Positions 1 to 7,990 of a stretch of DNA of 39,200 bases are shown here, in pieces. The notes below the pieces were generated by a model that searched no databases, had not been told where the DNA came from, and saw only the letters and a program-made list of their open reading frames with translations. The DNA comes from a virus. The stretch is taken from IMG/VR virus record IMGVR_UViG_3300042301_001300, positions 1 to 39,200 of that record. One strand, given 5' to 3'. Every line of letters begins with the position of its first letter. Within the stretch, counting starts at the first letter, position 1. A program made the position numbers and the translations under genes.

Positions 1-115
1 ACTGCGGCAACAGAGTCGGTGGATGTGAACAGCACGGGTGGTGTGCAGGAAACTCTTACAGATATTCTTGCTTTGGGTACACAGATTCGTTTGATGTCTC
101 CACGTGAAATGAAAC
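1..115. repeat. Left copy of the terminal overlap (circular contig)
   Basis: Bases 1-115 recur at 39086-39200. Positions 13-115 are identical; positions 6 and 12 differ. Both differences fall in third codon positions of the gene that spans the junction and are silent. The overlap means the contig closes into a circle of about 39,085 bp. This fits a circularly permuted or otherwise circularising phage genome assembled from a population. Confidence 0.93.
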
Positions 116-279
116 GTAACTTCACTGAATCACAAGGTGACACCCGTAGAGCAGAGGAAGTTTCTTCTGGGGCTGTTGGAAACAGTTTCAGTCAGTTGCA
201 ACGTTTGCGTCGTGACCGTATTCAGGCTGAAGCAGCAAGACTTTCGAGGGCGTACCCAACTTTTTTATCGAAGGATTAA
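1..279 (+). CDS. C-terminal part of the junction-spanning connector-like virion protein
   Basis: Reading from base 1 in frame, this is the end of the gene that starts at 38477; joined through the terminal overlap it gives a 295-residue protein. The GTG at 19 is not the start, because the frame is open upstream across the junction. This part is mostly helical, with a Ser/Gln/Arg-rich segment (GNSFSQLQRLRRDRIQAEAA) near the C-terminus. The next gene begins 3 bases after the stop. Size and position directly before a long beta-rich protein resemble the adaptor/nozzle pair of short-tailed phages (T7 gp11/gp12 type). That assignment rests on context, not on a recognised motif. Confidence 0.8.
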   Translation, partial: TAATESVDVNSTGGVQETLTDILALGTQIRLMSPREMKRNFTESQGDTRRAEEVSSGAVGNSFSQLQRLRRDRIQAEAARLSRAYPTFLSKD

Positions 280-282
280 ACG

Positions 283-2163
283 GTGTCGGTAACAACATTT
301 ACCTTACCGTATTTTGGGACACCTCCTTTCTATTCAGGTACGGCAGTATCTTCACTTGTTCCTAATGTTTTTCCTGTTGCTATTGATGGTCGCCCGTTTA
401 TGGTTGACCAAAAATCAGGGAAGTTTCAACGAGGTTACGAGCAACGTGTTCGTGATTCTACGGATGATTCCACTAGCCCTGGTGAGGGTGCTATTAACCC
501 TGGTGGTTTGTGGAGGCGCGGTCAGGATTCTTGGCATAGTGGTGCGGGGCAAACCTATGCAGACATGAATGATTCTGCGCCGTTTAGGTTTTACAAATCT
601 AAAGGTGTGAACCCTTGGGTTAAGGGGCAGTTGAGTTTGCATAACGCAACTAAAGTTTCGTTGTCTAATGCTTCTACTACACAGCACATGGTTGTTTGTG
701 GAACCCGTGTTTATGTTGCGTTGGATGGCGACGTCAAATTCACTACCAATCCATATGCGGCTAGTCCTACATGGACTGCTGTTGTTGACACTGCTGGTGG
801 TACCGCAGCACCTACAGGAACGGTTGCTGCTATGGCTACCGACGGTAATAAAGTTTATTTGGCTTACCCTGCTGATGGCATAAGACAAGTAATCCCTTCT
901 GTTGACCCTGCTCTTATTTCAAATACTAAATTTGTTACTGGTTCTGAATCTTTCACCATGCTTGGGTTTGCTAAGAACTATATGTTTGGTGCGCACGACC
1001 ACGACCTTCATTTGATTAGCGATACTGGTACTAAATCACTTGTTATTGAACCTGACGATACGGAGTTCCGTTTTGTTGGTGTAGCCACAGGACAAAACGC
1101 TGTGTACGCGGCAGGGTTCTCAGGGAAGAAATCCCTTATTTACAAAATCACTATTAAAGCAGACGGTACTTTGGATACGGGTGTGGTTGCTCTTGAACTG
1201 CCAACAGGTGAAGTGGTGACAGCAATCAGTGGGTACCTTGGGTCAATTCTTGTTGGTACGAACAGGGGTGTCCGTTACTGTTCAACAGATGCCAATGCAA
1301 GTCTTATCGCAGGACAACTAATTCCGACATCAGGTGCAGTACAAAAGTTTGCGTCAAATGACAGGTTTGCATATTTTACATGGACAAACTATGACGGAAC
1401 ATCGAGTGGATTGGGAGCGTTAGACCTGTCCGTGTTTATCGCACCTAATACCCCAGCGTTTGCTACGGACCTTATGCATACCTCTACCGCCGCTGTCAAC
1501 AGTGTTGTTGTGTTTGACGACCCAGTAACACCGTTCGCCACGAAACGTATGTTTGCATTGAGCGGGGTTGGTATCATCGTTGAAGACTCCGCTAACCTTG
1601 TTGCTTCAGGAGAAATAGAAACAGGGTCATGGCGTTGGGGAATTCCAGACCGCAAGTTCATCGCCAAAATAGACACACGTTCCACCTCTTTGGTTGGGTC
1701 TATCACTTCATACTTGAAAATTGATGATGGCGCATACGAAGCAGCAGGCACATGGGCTGAGGCTGGCGATACCGAAAACTCGTTTGACGGGTCAGATTCT
1801 AAAGCAATTGAAGCAAGTTTTAAGTTTGTGTTAGAAAGAAGCACTGCCACAACAGGACCAACCTTTACTCGTTGGATGGCTAGAGCCTACGCTGCCCCTT
1901 TCCGTTCGCAAGTTTTCTCTGTCCCTATTATCTTGCATAAGTCGGTAACGGTAAGAGGGAAAGAATACTATTTTGATGTTGACGAGGAGCAAACCTTTTT
2001 TGATGGGCTAATTGAATCCCCTCGGATTATTACCCTACAGATAGGTTCTTTCACGCATAATGTTATTCTTGAAGATATTGTCTGGCAGCCTGTAGATTCT
2101 TCGGGTAACAGTTGGGCATTCGAGGGTACGCTTGTAGTAACCTTGCGGTCAGTCGAAAACTAG
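283..2163 (+). CDS. Large beta-rich tail protein, nozzle-like candidate
   Basis: This 626-residue protein starts at GTG 283, three bases after the upstream stop. It has no signal peptide. The N-terminal ~110 residues carry a signature I associate with actinophage virion proteins (INPGGLWRRGQDSWHSGAGQ, then SAPFRFYKSKGVNPW). Residues ~120-440 are repeated short beta segments with Gly turns, resembling propeller blades. The C-terminal ~180 residues form another beta-rich domain ending in VTLRSVEN. A propeller-rich protein right after a connector-like gene would fit a tail nozzle. A minor tail protein of a siphovirus is the alternative. It lies in the fibre/tail block and is surely structural; the exact role is inferred. 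Confidence 0.78.
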   Translation: MSVTTFTLPYFGTPPFYSGTAVSSLVPNVFPVAIDGRPFMVDQKSGKFQRGYEQRVRDSTDDSTSPGEGAINPGGLWRRGQDSWHSGAGQTYADMNDSAPFRFYKSKGVNPWVKGQLSLHNATKVSLSNASTTQHMVVCGTRVYVALDGDVKFTTNPYAASPTWTAVVDTAGGTAAPTGTVAAMATDGNKVYLAYPADGIRQVIPSVDPALISNTKFVTGSESFTMLGFAKNYMFGAHDHDLHLISDTGTKSLVIEPDDTEFRFVGVATGQNAVYAAGFSGKKSLIYKITIKADGTLDTGVVALELPTGEVVTAISGYLGSILVGTNRGVRYCSTDANASLIAGQLIPTSGAVQKFASNDRFAYFTWTNYDGTSSGLGALDLSVFIAPNTPAFATDLMHTSTAAVNSVVVFDDPVTPFATKRMFALSGVGIIVEDSANLVASGEIETGSWRWGIPDRKFIAKIDTRSTSLVGSITSYLKIDDGAYEAAGTWAEAGDTENSFDGSDSKAIEASFKFVLERSTATTGPTFTRWMARAYAAPFRSQVFSVPIILHKSVTVRGKEYYFDVDEEQTFFDGLIESPRIITLQIGSFTHNVILEDIVWQPVDSSGNSWAFEGTLVVTLRSVEN

Positions 2164-2170
2164 GAGTTTT

Positions 2171-3343
2171 ATGGCAGTTAATGGTAAAAGCAGAAGGTCA
2201 TATCGAGGTGCGCCTGTATCCAACACGCTTAAGGTAACCCTTAACGCAAACGCAACCACCATCACACTGACTGCTCCAATGTCTGGTTTCTCTACCGATG
2301 CTGAACCTTTCTTTGTTGTGGTTGACCCTGGTACTGCTAAGGAAGAAAAGATTTGTGTTAAATACGCCACCACCGATACTCTTACTGTTGTAGACCCTGC
2401 TGTTACTTCTACATGGGGTTCATCTGTTAATGGTCGTGGTGCTGATGGCACTACTGACCGTGAACATTTACAGGGTGCTGTTATTTATCCTGTGTTTACG
2501 GCGTTAGAAGCAAATCAGTCTAACGAGTTGGTATCTAAATACGCTAACGCTGGGTCTGTTGTGTATCAGGGTTCGGGAACGCCAGGTACTTTTACTGAAC
2601 TTGTTGTTGGTACGGCTGCTCAAGTGTTGAAAGTAAACTCTGGTGCTACAGCCCCTGAATGGGGTCAGGTTACTGCTGAGGGTATTGCTACTGGTGCTGT
2701 GACTTCAGCCAAAATTCTTGATGCAACTATTGTGCAGGGTGATTTGGCTTTGACGTTGTTGAAGGTTCTTTGTCCTGTTGGAACTATTAGTGCTTATGCT
2801 GGTGCGACTGCTCCTACGGGATGGTTGTTGTGCGATGGTACTGCCACTACAGGTTATACGGAACTGATTGCTTTGGTTGGGGCTACAACCCCGAACATGA
2901 AAGGCAAAGTTGTTGTTGGACTGAACTCTGTTGAAACAGAGTTTGACACTTTGTTTGAAACTGGTGGTGCAAAAACTGTTACTTTGACTTCAGCGGAATC
3001 TGGTGTCCCTGCCCACTCCCATACGAATACGGCAACGTTTACTGGCAACTCAGGGACAACTAGCAGTAAAAATCTTGAACACAACCACTCATACAGCAGT
3101 GACCAGTTTTTTTCCATAGGCGTTTTCAATGCGGCAGACCTTCCTGGTGACATTTATCAGGCTTCTGGTTCAGCCAACACAGGGGGAATGTCTACCAACG
3201 TAACCCATGACCATAGTTTTACTCCATCAGGCACAGTGACAGTGACCAACGTACCCAACACCGCAGCAAATGCAGCCTCAGCGCACACGAACTTGCAGCC
3301 GTACATAACCCTTAACTACATCATTAAACACGACTACGTTTAG
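2171..3343 (+). CDS. Tail fibre protein with phage tail-collar domain
   Basis: This 390-residue fibre protein starts at ATG 2171, seven bases after the previous stop, with a GGAG box (2162-2165). Residues 1-110 are a beta-rich attachment-like region. A short linker contains the fibre motif GAVTSAKILDATIVQGDL. From about residue 200 there is a tail-collar fold: GTISAYAGATAPTGWLLCDG, then a region with paired His motifs (HSHT, HNHS, HDHS), ending LQPYITLNYIIK. In T4 gp12-like fibres such His residues bind metal along the trimer axis. It is probably a receptor-binding fibre tip. A second, shorter collar-domain gene lies at 32843-33511. Confidence 0.9.
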   Translation: MAVNGKSRRSYRGAPVSNTLKVTLNANATTITLTAPMSGFSTDAEPFFVVVDPGTAKEEKICVKYATTDTLTVVDPAVTSTWGSSVNGRGADGTTDREHLQGAVIYPVFTALEANQSNELVSKYANAGSVVYQGSGTPGTFTELVVGTAAQVLKVNSGATAPEWGQVTAEGIATGAVTSAKILDATIVQGDLALTLLKVLCPVGTISAYAGATAPTGWLLCDGTATTGYTELIALVGATTPNMKGKVVVGLNSVETEFDTLFETGGAKTVTLTSAESGVPAHSHTNTATFTGNSGTTSSKNLEHNHSYSSDQFFSIGVFNAADLPGDIYQASGSANTGGMSTNVTHDHSFTPSGTVTVTNVPNTAANAASAHTNLQPYITLNYIIKHDYV

Positions 3344-3345
3344 AG

Positions 3346-4632
3346 ATGCGGTCTAGCCGTTGGCTGATATTTGCGCCTCTCGCAGTATTCGCTTTATTTC
3401 CACCAGCCGCTAAAGCCGATGTTCTCGGCAACTGGACATACAGTCAGTCACAAGATTGTGGTGGCTCAATAGAGGTAGTTGACAACATCATCACTTTGCA
3501 TGGTCCTGACTTGAACGGTTGTAGTGGTGGGGCGCATTGGGTGCAAATTGAAACGGTTGTGCCTGCTGATGTGAACACAGTTGACTTTGATTGGTCGTAT
3601 CAAACCAATGATGGTTGGGTGTATGACCCGCCACAGTACGGCATCAACGGCGTATACACATTGATTACACAAGTCAACACTTCGTCAGGAACTATGTCTA
3701 TACCTGTGGTTGAAGGCGACATTTTTACGTTCCGTCAATACTCGATAGATACCTGTTGCCAGCCTGGTAATCTGTCTATTGCTAATCTTTCTTTATGGGA
3801 CACCACAACAACATCCACGACTACAACGACGACCACTTCTACTATTGCACCCTCTACGACTGTGCTTGTGGTAGAAGAATCGACTACTACGATACTTCAA
3901 ACAACGACCACACTGCCACCAGACACGACAGTGCCAGAGGCGACAACAACGACGGTGGTGGAAGCGTCAATAACAACGGTTGAAGCGTCAACAACAACGG
4001 TTCTTGAACCTTTAACAACAGTTCTGGAAACGACAACGGTTCCCGACACCACCATCCCCGACACCACCGTTCCTGATACCACGGTGCCTGACACCCTGCC
4101 ACCAGACACCCTGCCAGACGCACCAGAAACGCCTGAGACGCTCCCAATAGATGTAACCGAGGAAATACCAGCCGAACTAGTAGAAGCCCTCCTAGACGCT
4201 GTGGACAGTGGCGAACCACTCACCGAAGAACAATTCGACACAGCCATAGAAGCACTCGGCGACCTCAACGAAGAAGAAGCCGTAGCCCTAATCGAGCAAC
4301 TCCTTGACACCGAAGTAACAGCCGACCAAGCCGAAGAACTCGCCACCAACCCTGACGTGTTGGCTGTCATCACCGAAGAACAAGCCACAGAAATCTTTGA
4401 AACCATTGAAGTAGAACAACTAGACGACACCCAAATAGCCGAACTCACAGCCGCAATCCAAGACGCACCCCTCGCCGTACAAGAAGCCTTTGAAGCGACC
4501 ATCGACATCTTCGGCGGATTTGACGACTATGTGCCAACAGGTTCCAACATCCCTGTAGGAGAACGACGAACCCTCATCGCCATCGCAGCGGGGGCAACCC
4601 TCACAGCGGCATCAACTAGAATAAGACGATAA
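3346..4632 (+). CDS. Secreted, membrane-anchored Thr-rich surface protein (function unknown)
   Basis: A 428-residue protein with a Sec signal peptide (MRSSRW, hydrophobic core, likely cut after AKA at residue 24). Residues ~25-150 form a Cys-containing beta-rich ectodomain. Residues ~152-260 are a low-complexity Thr/Val/Pro/Asp linker (TTTTT, then repeated VPDTT units). Residues ~262-400 are very acidic helical repeats. The end carries GERR, a hydrophobic stretch and RIRR, like a C-terminal membrane anchor. Such Thr-rich linkers are typical of actinobacterial cell-wall proteins. It starts 2 bases after the fibre stop and overlaps the first holin-like gene by one base. Its role could be host-surface modification, superinfection exclusion or lysis. 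Codon use shifts to C-ending codons in the 3' half. Confidence 0.85.
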   Translation: MRSSRWLIFAPLAVFALFPPAAKADVLGNWTYSQSQDCGGSIEVVDNIITLHGPDLNGCSGGAHWVQIETVVPADVNTVDFDWSYQTNDGWVYDPPQYGINGVYTLITQVNTSSGTMSIPVVEGDIFTFRQYSIDTCCQPGNLSIANLSLWDTTTTSTTTTTTTSTIAPSTTVLVVEESTTTILQTTTTLPPDTTVPEATTTTVVEASITTVEASTTTVLEPLTTVLETTTVPDTTIPDTTVPDTTVPDTLPPDTLPDAPETPETLPIDVTEEIPAELVEALLDAVDSGEPLTEEQFDTAIEALGDLNEEEAVALIEQLLDTEVTADQAEELATNPDVLAVITEEQATEIFETIEVEQLDDTQIAELTAAIQDAPLAVQEAFEATIDIFGGFDDYVPTGSNIPVGERRTLIAIAAGATLTAASTRIRR

Positions 4633-4799
4633 TGAAACGCCTCTCCAACCTCATCAAAGACAACGCCTGGACATACGCAGGCACAGGACTAGTCCTCATC
4701 ACCCTGTCAGGTCCTACCTTAAGACAGGCTATATGGGTGGTTGGTGTATCATTAGTTTTACACGCAGCATTAACTCTCAGCACAAAGGAATCAGAATGA
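4632..4799 (+). CDS. Small two-helix membrane protein, holin-like
   Basis: A 55-residue protein whose ATG overlaps the preceding stop (TAATG) and whose stop overlaps the next start (ATGA). It has a short basic N-terminus (MKRLSNLIKDNAWTYAG), a hydrophobic helix at ~16-26, a short loop with one Arg, and a second hydrophobic helix at ~33-48 ending in a charged tail. Two predicted membrane segments next to a holin and an endolysin suggest an accessory holin or antiholin. No specific family is recognised. Confidence 0.72.
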   Translation: MKRLSNLIKDNAWTYAGTGLVLITLSGPTLRQAIWVVGVSLVLHAALTLSTKESE

Positions 4800-5032
4800 A
4801 GAAAGCACAAGACATCGCAGGTCGTATCGTGGCAGTGTTCCTGTCCTCAGCGCTGGCAATCGTAGGCGGCAGTGCCGTTATTGCCCCCGAGTTGGAAATT
4901 TGGAAGTCGGCGGTTTTAGCAGGCTTTGCCGCTACTGCGACAGTCATCCAGAAACTTGCTCAGTCATCGCTTGATGGCAAACTCACTATGGAAGAAATCA
5001 ACAGTGCGTTCGGCGCAAAAGCCGAAAAGTAA
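4796..5032 (+). CDS. Holin (r1t-type-like)
   Basis: A 78-residue protein. ATG 4796 is chosen because it overlaps the previous stop (ATGA) and yields a normal small holin; an in-frame ATG 63 bases upstream would only add sequence lying inside the previous gene. A charged N-terminus (MKKAQDIAGR) precedes two membrane helices (~9-27 and ~36-53), then a polar, charged C-terminus. This layout resembles the r1t holin family common in actinophages, which opens the cytoplasmic membrane for the endolysin. The endolysin follows within 5 bases. Confidence 0.82.
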   Translation: MKKAQDIAGRIVAVFLSSALAIVGGSAVIAPELEIWKSAVLAGFAATATVIQKLAQSSLDGKLTMEEINSAFGAKAEK

Positions 5033-5036
5033 ACCT

Positions 5037-5564
5037 GTGGCGTACCCTGTTGTACCCGTAAAACTTTGCGACCATCTAAAGACTGCGGTTGCAGGCAAAC
5101 TTACTGCTGACCAGTTACGCAAAACTGTTGGTGGCACGTTGCATCATTGTGCTGCTGACGCATGGGAAGCGATGGTTGATGCCGCATCTAAGGCTGGTAT
5201 CAAACTGACACCGACATCAGCAGGCGACACATATCGCACACTCGAATCCCAAACCAAAGCGTTCTTCCAACGGTACCAACTGGAACCAACAGGCAACCCT
5301 GACACACGCACCTTCGAAGGTAAGAAGTGGTATCTGAAAAAAGGTATGGCATGTTTGGCAACACCAGGCAAATCGCAGCATAACCTCGGGATTGCCGTTG
5401 ATGTGGCTACAGCATCAGGACCTAGACTTGCATGGATGCTAGCCAATGAACATCTATTCGGCTTCTCACATGAAGTTCAGTCGGAGCCGTGGCACATACG
5501 CTACACCCAAGGAAACCAAGTTCCGCCTGCGGTTGCAGCCTTCGTTGCTGCGAAAGCCGTATGA
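5037..5564 (+). CDS. Endolysin, VanY/D-Ala-D-Ala carboxypeptidase-type peptidase
   Basis: Starting at GTG 5037, this encodes 175 residues. The frame is open further upstream, but that extension lies inside the holin gene. The C-terminal half has the zinc-peptidase signature: SQHNLGIAVDV (His115, Asp122) and SEPWHIRY (Glu150, His153), the ligands and catalytic Glu of the VanY/LAS family. It cuts peptide cross-links of peptidoglycan. The N-terminal ~100 residues form a helical region, possibly a peptidoglycan-binding-like part. No signal peptide is present, so release depends on the adjacent holin. The ribosome binding site is weak, suggesting translational coupling to the holin. Confidence 0.88.
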   Translation: MAYPVVPVKLCDHLKTAVAGKLTADQLRKTVGGTLHHCAADAWEAMVDAASKAGIKLTPTSAGDTYRTLESQTKAFFQRYQLEPTGNPDTRTFEGKKWYLKKGMACLATPGKSQHNLGIAVDVATASGPRLAWMLANEHLFGFSHEVQSEPWHIRYTQGNQVPPAVAAFVAAKAV

Positions 5565-5565
5565 C

Positions 5566-5784
5566 ATGGATGCTGGTTGGGCTAGTGTTCTCGCTGCTGC
5601 TGTTGCTGGTACTTTCGGTCTGCTAACAGTTCTTGTTGCTAGGTTCGCTAAAGAAAACCGTGCCGACCACGCTGTAGTTCAAGGGATTTTGAGGGGCATG
5701 CACAAAACGATTTACCGTACTGAGGACAAGATAGATGTTGTTGCAAACAAACTTTCGGAGCATGTAGAAAACCACAAAAAGTAA
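5566..5784 (+). CDS. Single-pass membrane protein with coiled-coil tail (DUF2746-like)
   Basis: A 72-residue protein; ATG 5566 lies just after the endolysin stop and is preferred over an in-frame start 120 bases upstream inside the endolysin gene. A short N-terminus (MDAGWAS) is followed by one membrane helix (~7-27), then a polar helical domain with heptad-like spacing (HAVVQGILRGMHKTIYRTED) and a His/Lys-rich end. The architecture matches small lysis-cassette membrane proteins of actinophages of the DUF2746 kind. It may assist holin function or act like a spanin; the role is inferred from position. Confidence 0.72.
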   Translation: MDAGWASVLAAAVAGTFGLLTVLVARFAKENRADHAVVQGILRGMHKTIYRTEDKIDVVANKLSEHVENHKK

Positions 5785-5824
5785 CCGAATAACAGTTGCA
5801 GGTTCGGCTATATTTGCTGGTCCC

Positions 5825-5983
5825 ATGACACGCGAAACGTTATACACAATCCGCAAATTCCTTGTAACAGCAAGGGTTTCCCGCCCTGAAGAAGACGAAT
5901 TCTTTACCGCACTCAGAGCGTTAGACCGTCTCATAGTTGAGGACGCTAAAACTCTCCAGATGGCTGGAAGTTCACTAGACTAA
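5825..5983 (+). CDS. Small helical protein of unknown function
   Basis: A 52-residue ORF (starts MTRETLYTIRKFL, ends MAGSSLD) 40 bases downstream of the lysis block. It is predicted all-helical with alternating charged and hydrophobic residues. It has no membrane segment or cysteine. The next gene follows 4 bases later, so it fits the packed gene order. No family is recognised. Confidence 0.55.
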   Translation: MTRETLYTIRKFLVTARVSRPEEDEFFTALRALDRLIVEDAKTLQMAGSSLD

Positions 5984-5987
5984 ACCT

Positions 5988-6113
5988 ATGTCCCAACAAG
6001 ACTGGCTGACCTGCCCCGACTGCAACATCAGTTGGTTGTATGCCGAAGGCAAGTACTGTGCGATTTGTAAAGAACGAGGGGAACATGACACCGAACCCAC
6101 TTACGAAGACTGA
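5988..6113 (+). CDS. Small zinc-ribbon protein
   Basis: A 41-residue protein with two CxxC knuckles (CPDC at 9-12, CAIC at 24-27) spaced as in a zinc ribbon, and an acidic tail. It begins 4 bases after the previous stop and overlaps the next gene by 29 bases in another frame. Several such mini zinc ribbons occur in this genome. The function is unknown; nucleic-acid or protein binding is plausible. Confidence 0.6.
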   Translation: MSQQDWLTCPDCNISWLYAEGKYCAICKERGEHDTEPTYED

Positions 6114-6357
6114 ACCACCAATGGTGTTAGTCCACTGGGCTGACACACATCTTTCCGATGGTGGCTGGCTCGACATGGACGAGTACGAAGATGACGGTGA
6201 ATGTATTGTTGCAAGTTTGGGTTTCATGGTTGCTGTTGGCGATGCAGGTTCGAAGAAAGACCACGTGAATTTGTGGCAGACGTTATGTAAGGGTGAAGGT
6301 ATCCACGCAATCCATATTCCTGCTGGGATGGTGCGGTCAATAAAAATCTTGGGATAG
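6085..6357 (+). CDS. Conserved-looking phage protein of unknown function
   Basis: A 90-residue protein. ATG 6085 is chosen over an in-frame ATG at 6040 because AGGGGA lies four bases before it. The body is acidic and beta/alpha mixed (DGGWLDMDEYEDDGECIVAS, later IHIPAGMVRSIKIL). It resembles small phage proteins of unknown role that end in a similar IP-x-x-x-V/I motif. It is the last gene before the strong early promoter at 6361 and so probably belongs to the upstream transcript. Confidence 0.65.
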   Translation: MTPNPLTKTEPPMVLVHWADTHLSDGGWLDMDEYEDDGECIVASLGFMVAVGDAGSKKDHVNLWQTLCKGEGIHAIHIPAGMVRSIKILG

Positions 6358-6360
6358 TCC

Positions 6361-6389
6361 TTGACATAGGTATCACACCCGTGTATGGT
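6361..6389 (+). promoter_or_regulatory. Strong sigma70-type early promoter
   Basis: TTGACA at 6361-6366, a spacer of exactly 17 bases, and TATGGT at 6384-6389. This is the best match to a vegetative promoter in the window. It lies in the 65-base gap before the recombination gene cluster and should drive the early rightward genes from 6423. Confidence 0.8.
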
Positions 6390-6394
6390 GATAC
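6370..6394. promoter_or_regulatory. Operator-like inverted repeat inside the early promoter
   Basis: Perfect 7-bp arms GTATCAC (6370-6376) and GTGATAC (6388-6394) separated by 11 bp, with a nested ACAC-CC-GTGT dyad (6375-6384). The element spans the spacer and the -10 box of the promoter, so a bound dimer would block RNA polymerase. Candidate binders are the phage RHH protein (7990-8163) or a host regulator. Confidence 0.6.
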
Positions 6395-6422
6395 ATGAAG
6401 GAACCACTATGAAAGGGAAATC

Positions 6423-7379
6423 ATGCAAATCACACGTCATCGTGTAACAAAACCAACCCACGGCGAGCAAGACTGGTTAGACATACGCTTCTGGGATAAT
6501 CAGAAACGTAAACGAGTATCAGCGTCAGCAGTAGCCGCAATCTACGGGCTACATCCGTTTGTGCCAGCAGACAAATATGCTGCGGAACTGTTAGGTGATA
6601 TTCCCCCTGCACCTATCCCTCCGAACCCTGCAATGGAACGCGGTAACCGTTTGGAACCGTTCGTATTGGAATGGGCTAGAGATAAAACAGGTATTGATTA
6701 CATCACCCCTGAAGAAATGTTTGTTGCTGAAACAGATGACGGTGCAAGGATGATTTCTACTTTGGATGGATTCTTTGAATCTGATACCGAACGTAAGGTG
6801 TTGGAAATCAAAACGATGAACCGTGAATGGCAAGGCGAACTACCTGACTACTGGCGTATTCAAGGCATCCAGCAAGCCATCTGTTCTGACGTAAGACAAA
6901 TTACGTGGGCTGTGTTTGACTCAACAATGGTGCTTCATATCCATGAGCAAATCATCAGCGATGGTGAGGTTGAAGAACACTGTGAGAAGGTTGCCAAATG
7001 GTTGACCTCAATTGATTTGGGTATGACCCCAGAAGGAGTCCATTGGTCTTATGAAACTATTACCGCTCGTTACCAGAAGCCTGCACCTACGTCTATTGAA
7101 CTTCCGTCTACGGCTAAAGAGTTGGTTACACAACTGAAGCATGTGAAGTCGGAACTTAAAGCGTACGGTGAAATTGAGGACAGGTTGAAAGCAGAACTGT
7201 GCGATTTGATTGGACCGAACGAGGTTGCTACTGTCGATGGAACAATCGTTGCAACATGGAAGGGCAAGTCATGGGCATCGTTAGACATTAAATCGTTGAA
7301 GATGAATGAGCCTGCTCTTACAGAAAAATATAGTAAGCAAGTAACCAACAGAACACTTCTCTTGAAAGGGGAAAGATAA
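6423..7379 (+). CDS. YqaJ/RecE-like recombination exonuclease
   Basis: A 318-residue protein starting at ATG 6423, five bases after AAAGGGAAA. It has the YqaJ/lambda-exonuclease order of motifs: SASAVAAIYGLHPF (~33-46), MERGNRLEPF (~71-80), STLDGF with Asp115, LEIKT with Glu128 and Lys130, and YWRIQGIQQA (~143-152). These make up a PD-(D/E)XK core that resects dsDNA 5'-3'. A helical C-terminal region (~230-318) follows. It overlaps the annealing protein gene by one base (TAATG), the usual exonuclease/annealase pair of phage recombination systems. Confidence 0.87.
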   Translation: MQITRHRVTKPTHGEQDWLDIRFWDNQKRKRVSASAVAAIYGLHPFVPADKYAAELLGDIPPAPIPPNPAMERGNRLEPFVLEWARDKTGIDYITPEEMFVAETDDGARMISTLDGFFESDTERKVLEIKTMNREWQGELPDYWRIQGIQQAICSDVRQITWAVFDSTMVLHIHEQIISDGEVEEHCEKVAKWLTSIDLGMTPEGVHWSYETITARYQKPAPTSIELPSTAKELVTQLKHVKSELKAYGEIEDRLKAELCDLIGPNEVATVDGTIVATWKGKSWASLDIKSLKMNEPALTEKYSKQVTNRTLLLKGER

Positions 7380-7990
7380 TGAAACTAGAAGAAATCCTTG
7401 GCGCATACGGTGTGCCAGACCCAAAGATTGTTGGCAAACTACCTAAAGGTGGAACGTCACTCGATTTCGTGGGACACGCAGACATCACCCGCATCCTGCT
7501 AGAGATTGACCCGACATGGCGTTGGGTTCCTATCGCATGGGATAACGGTCGACCATCAATCCATGTTGAGAACGGTATTGCAACCATGTGGGGTGAACTC
7601 ACAATCCTTGGACAAGCCCGTCTAGGTGTTGGTTCGGTGCGTGCAGACAAACAAGAACTAGACAAAGAACTTGTCGGTGACTTCCTTCGTAACGCTGCAA
7701 TGCGTTTCGGTATCTGCCTATCGTTGTGGACTAAACAAGAATGGGATGACAACGCTAAACCTGCACCAGCACCCAAAGCAGTTAAAGCAGAACCTGCTGG
7801 TGATGCACCACTATCTCAAGAACAGATTGAACAGTTCATTTCTGCTTGCGAGAAGGCAGGGTTCACACCTGAAACTGTTGCCGCTAATGCCAAAGTTAAC
7901 TGGGGCAAAGGTGCAATCATATTGAGCAGTCATCTTCCGTTGTTGCGTTCAGCGTTCAACGATTTGAAATCATTTAAGGAAGGCGCATAA
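7379..7990 (+). CDS. Putative ssDNA-annealing recombination protein (Rad52/ERF-like group)
   Basis: A 203-residue protein coupled to the exonuclease by TAATG. The core (~20-125) carries LPKGGTSLDFVGHADITRIL, a Trp-rich segment (PTWRWVPIAW) and FLRNAAMRFGICLSLW, which I recognise from phage single-strand annealing proteins. Residues ~128-145 are an Ala/Pro/Lys linker, followed by a small C-terminal helical domain. It would anneal the 3' overhangs made by the exonuclease. Fold-family assignment is by memory of motifs; a different annealase superfamily is possible. Confidence 0.7.
   Translation: MKLEEILGAYGVPDPKIVGKLPKGGTSLDFVGHADITRILLEIDPTWRWVPIAWDNGRPSIHVENGIATMWGELTILGQARLGVGSVRADKQELDKELVGDFLRNAAMRFGICLSLWTKQEWDDNAKPAPAPKAVKAEPAGDAPLSQEQIEQFISACEKAGFTPETVAANAKVNWGKGAIILSSHLPLLRSAFNDLKSFKEGA

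Noticed and set aside
415-888. 157-codon minus-strand frame at 415-888
   Set aside because: Shadow of the 626-residue tail gene; Ser/Arg/Thr/Cys composition typical of a reverse reading.
3897-4508. 203-codon open frame on the minus strand, Ser/Val-rich
   Set aside because: Mirror of the Thr-rich and acidic parts of the secreted protein gene; composition reflects repeats in the sense strand.
4733-4795. Longer holin N-terminus from the ATG at 4733
   Set aside because: The extension lies inside the preceding small membrane protein gene and is not holin-like; ATG 4796 has the ATGA overlap typical of this genome.
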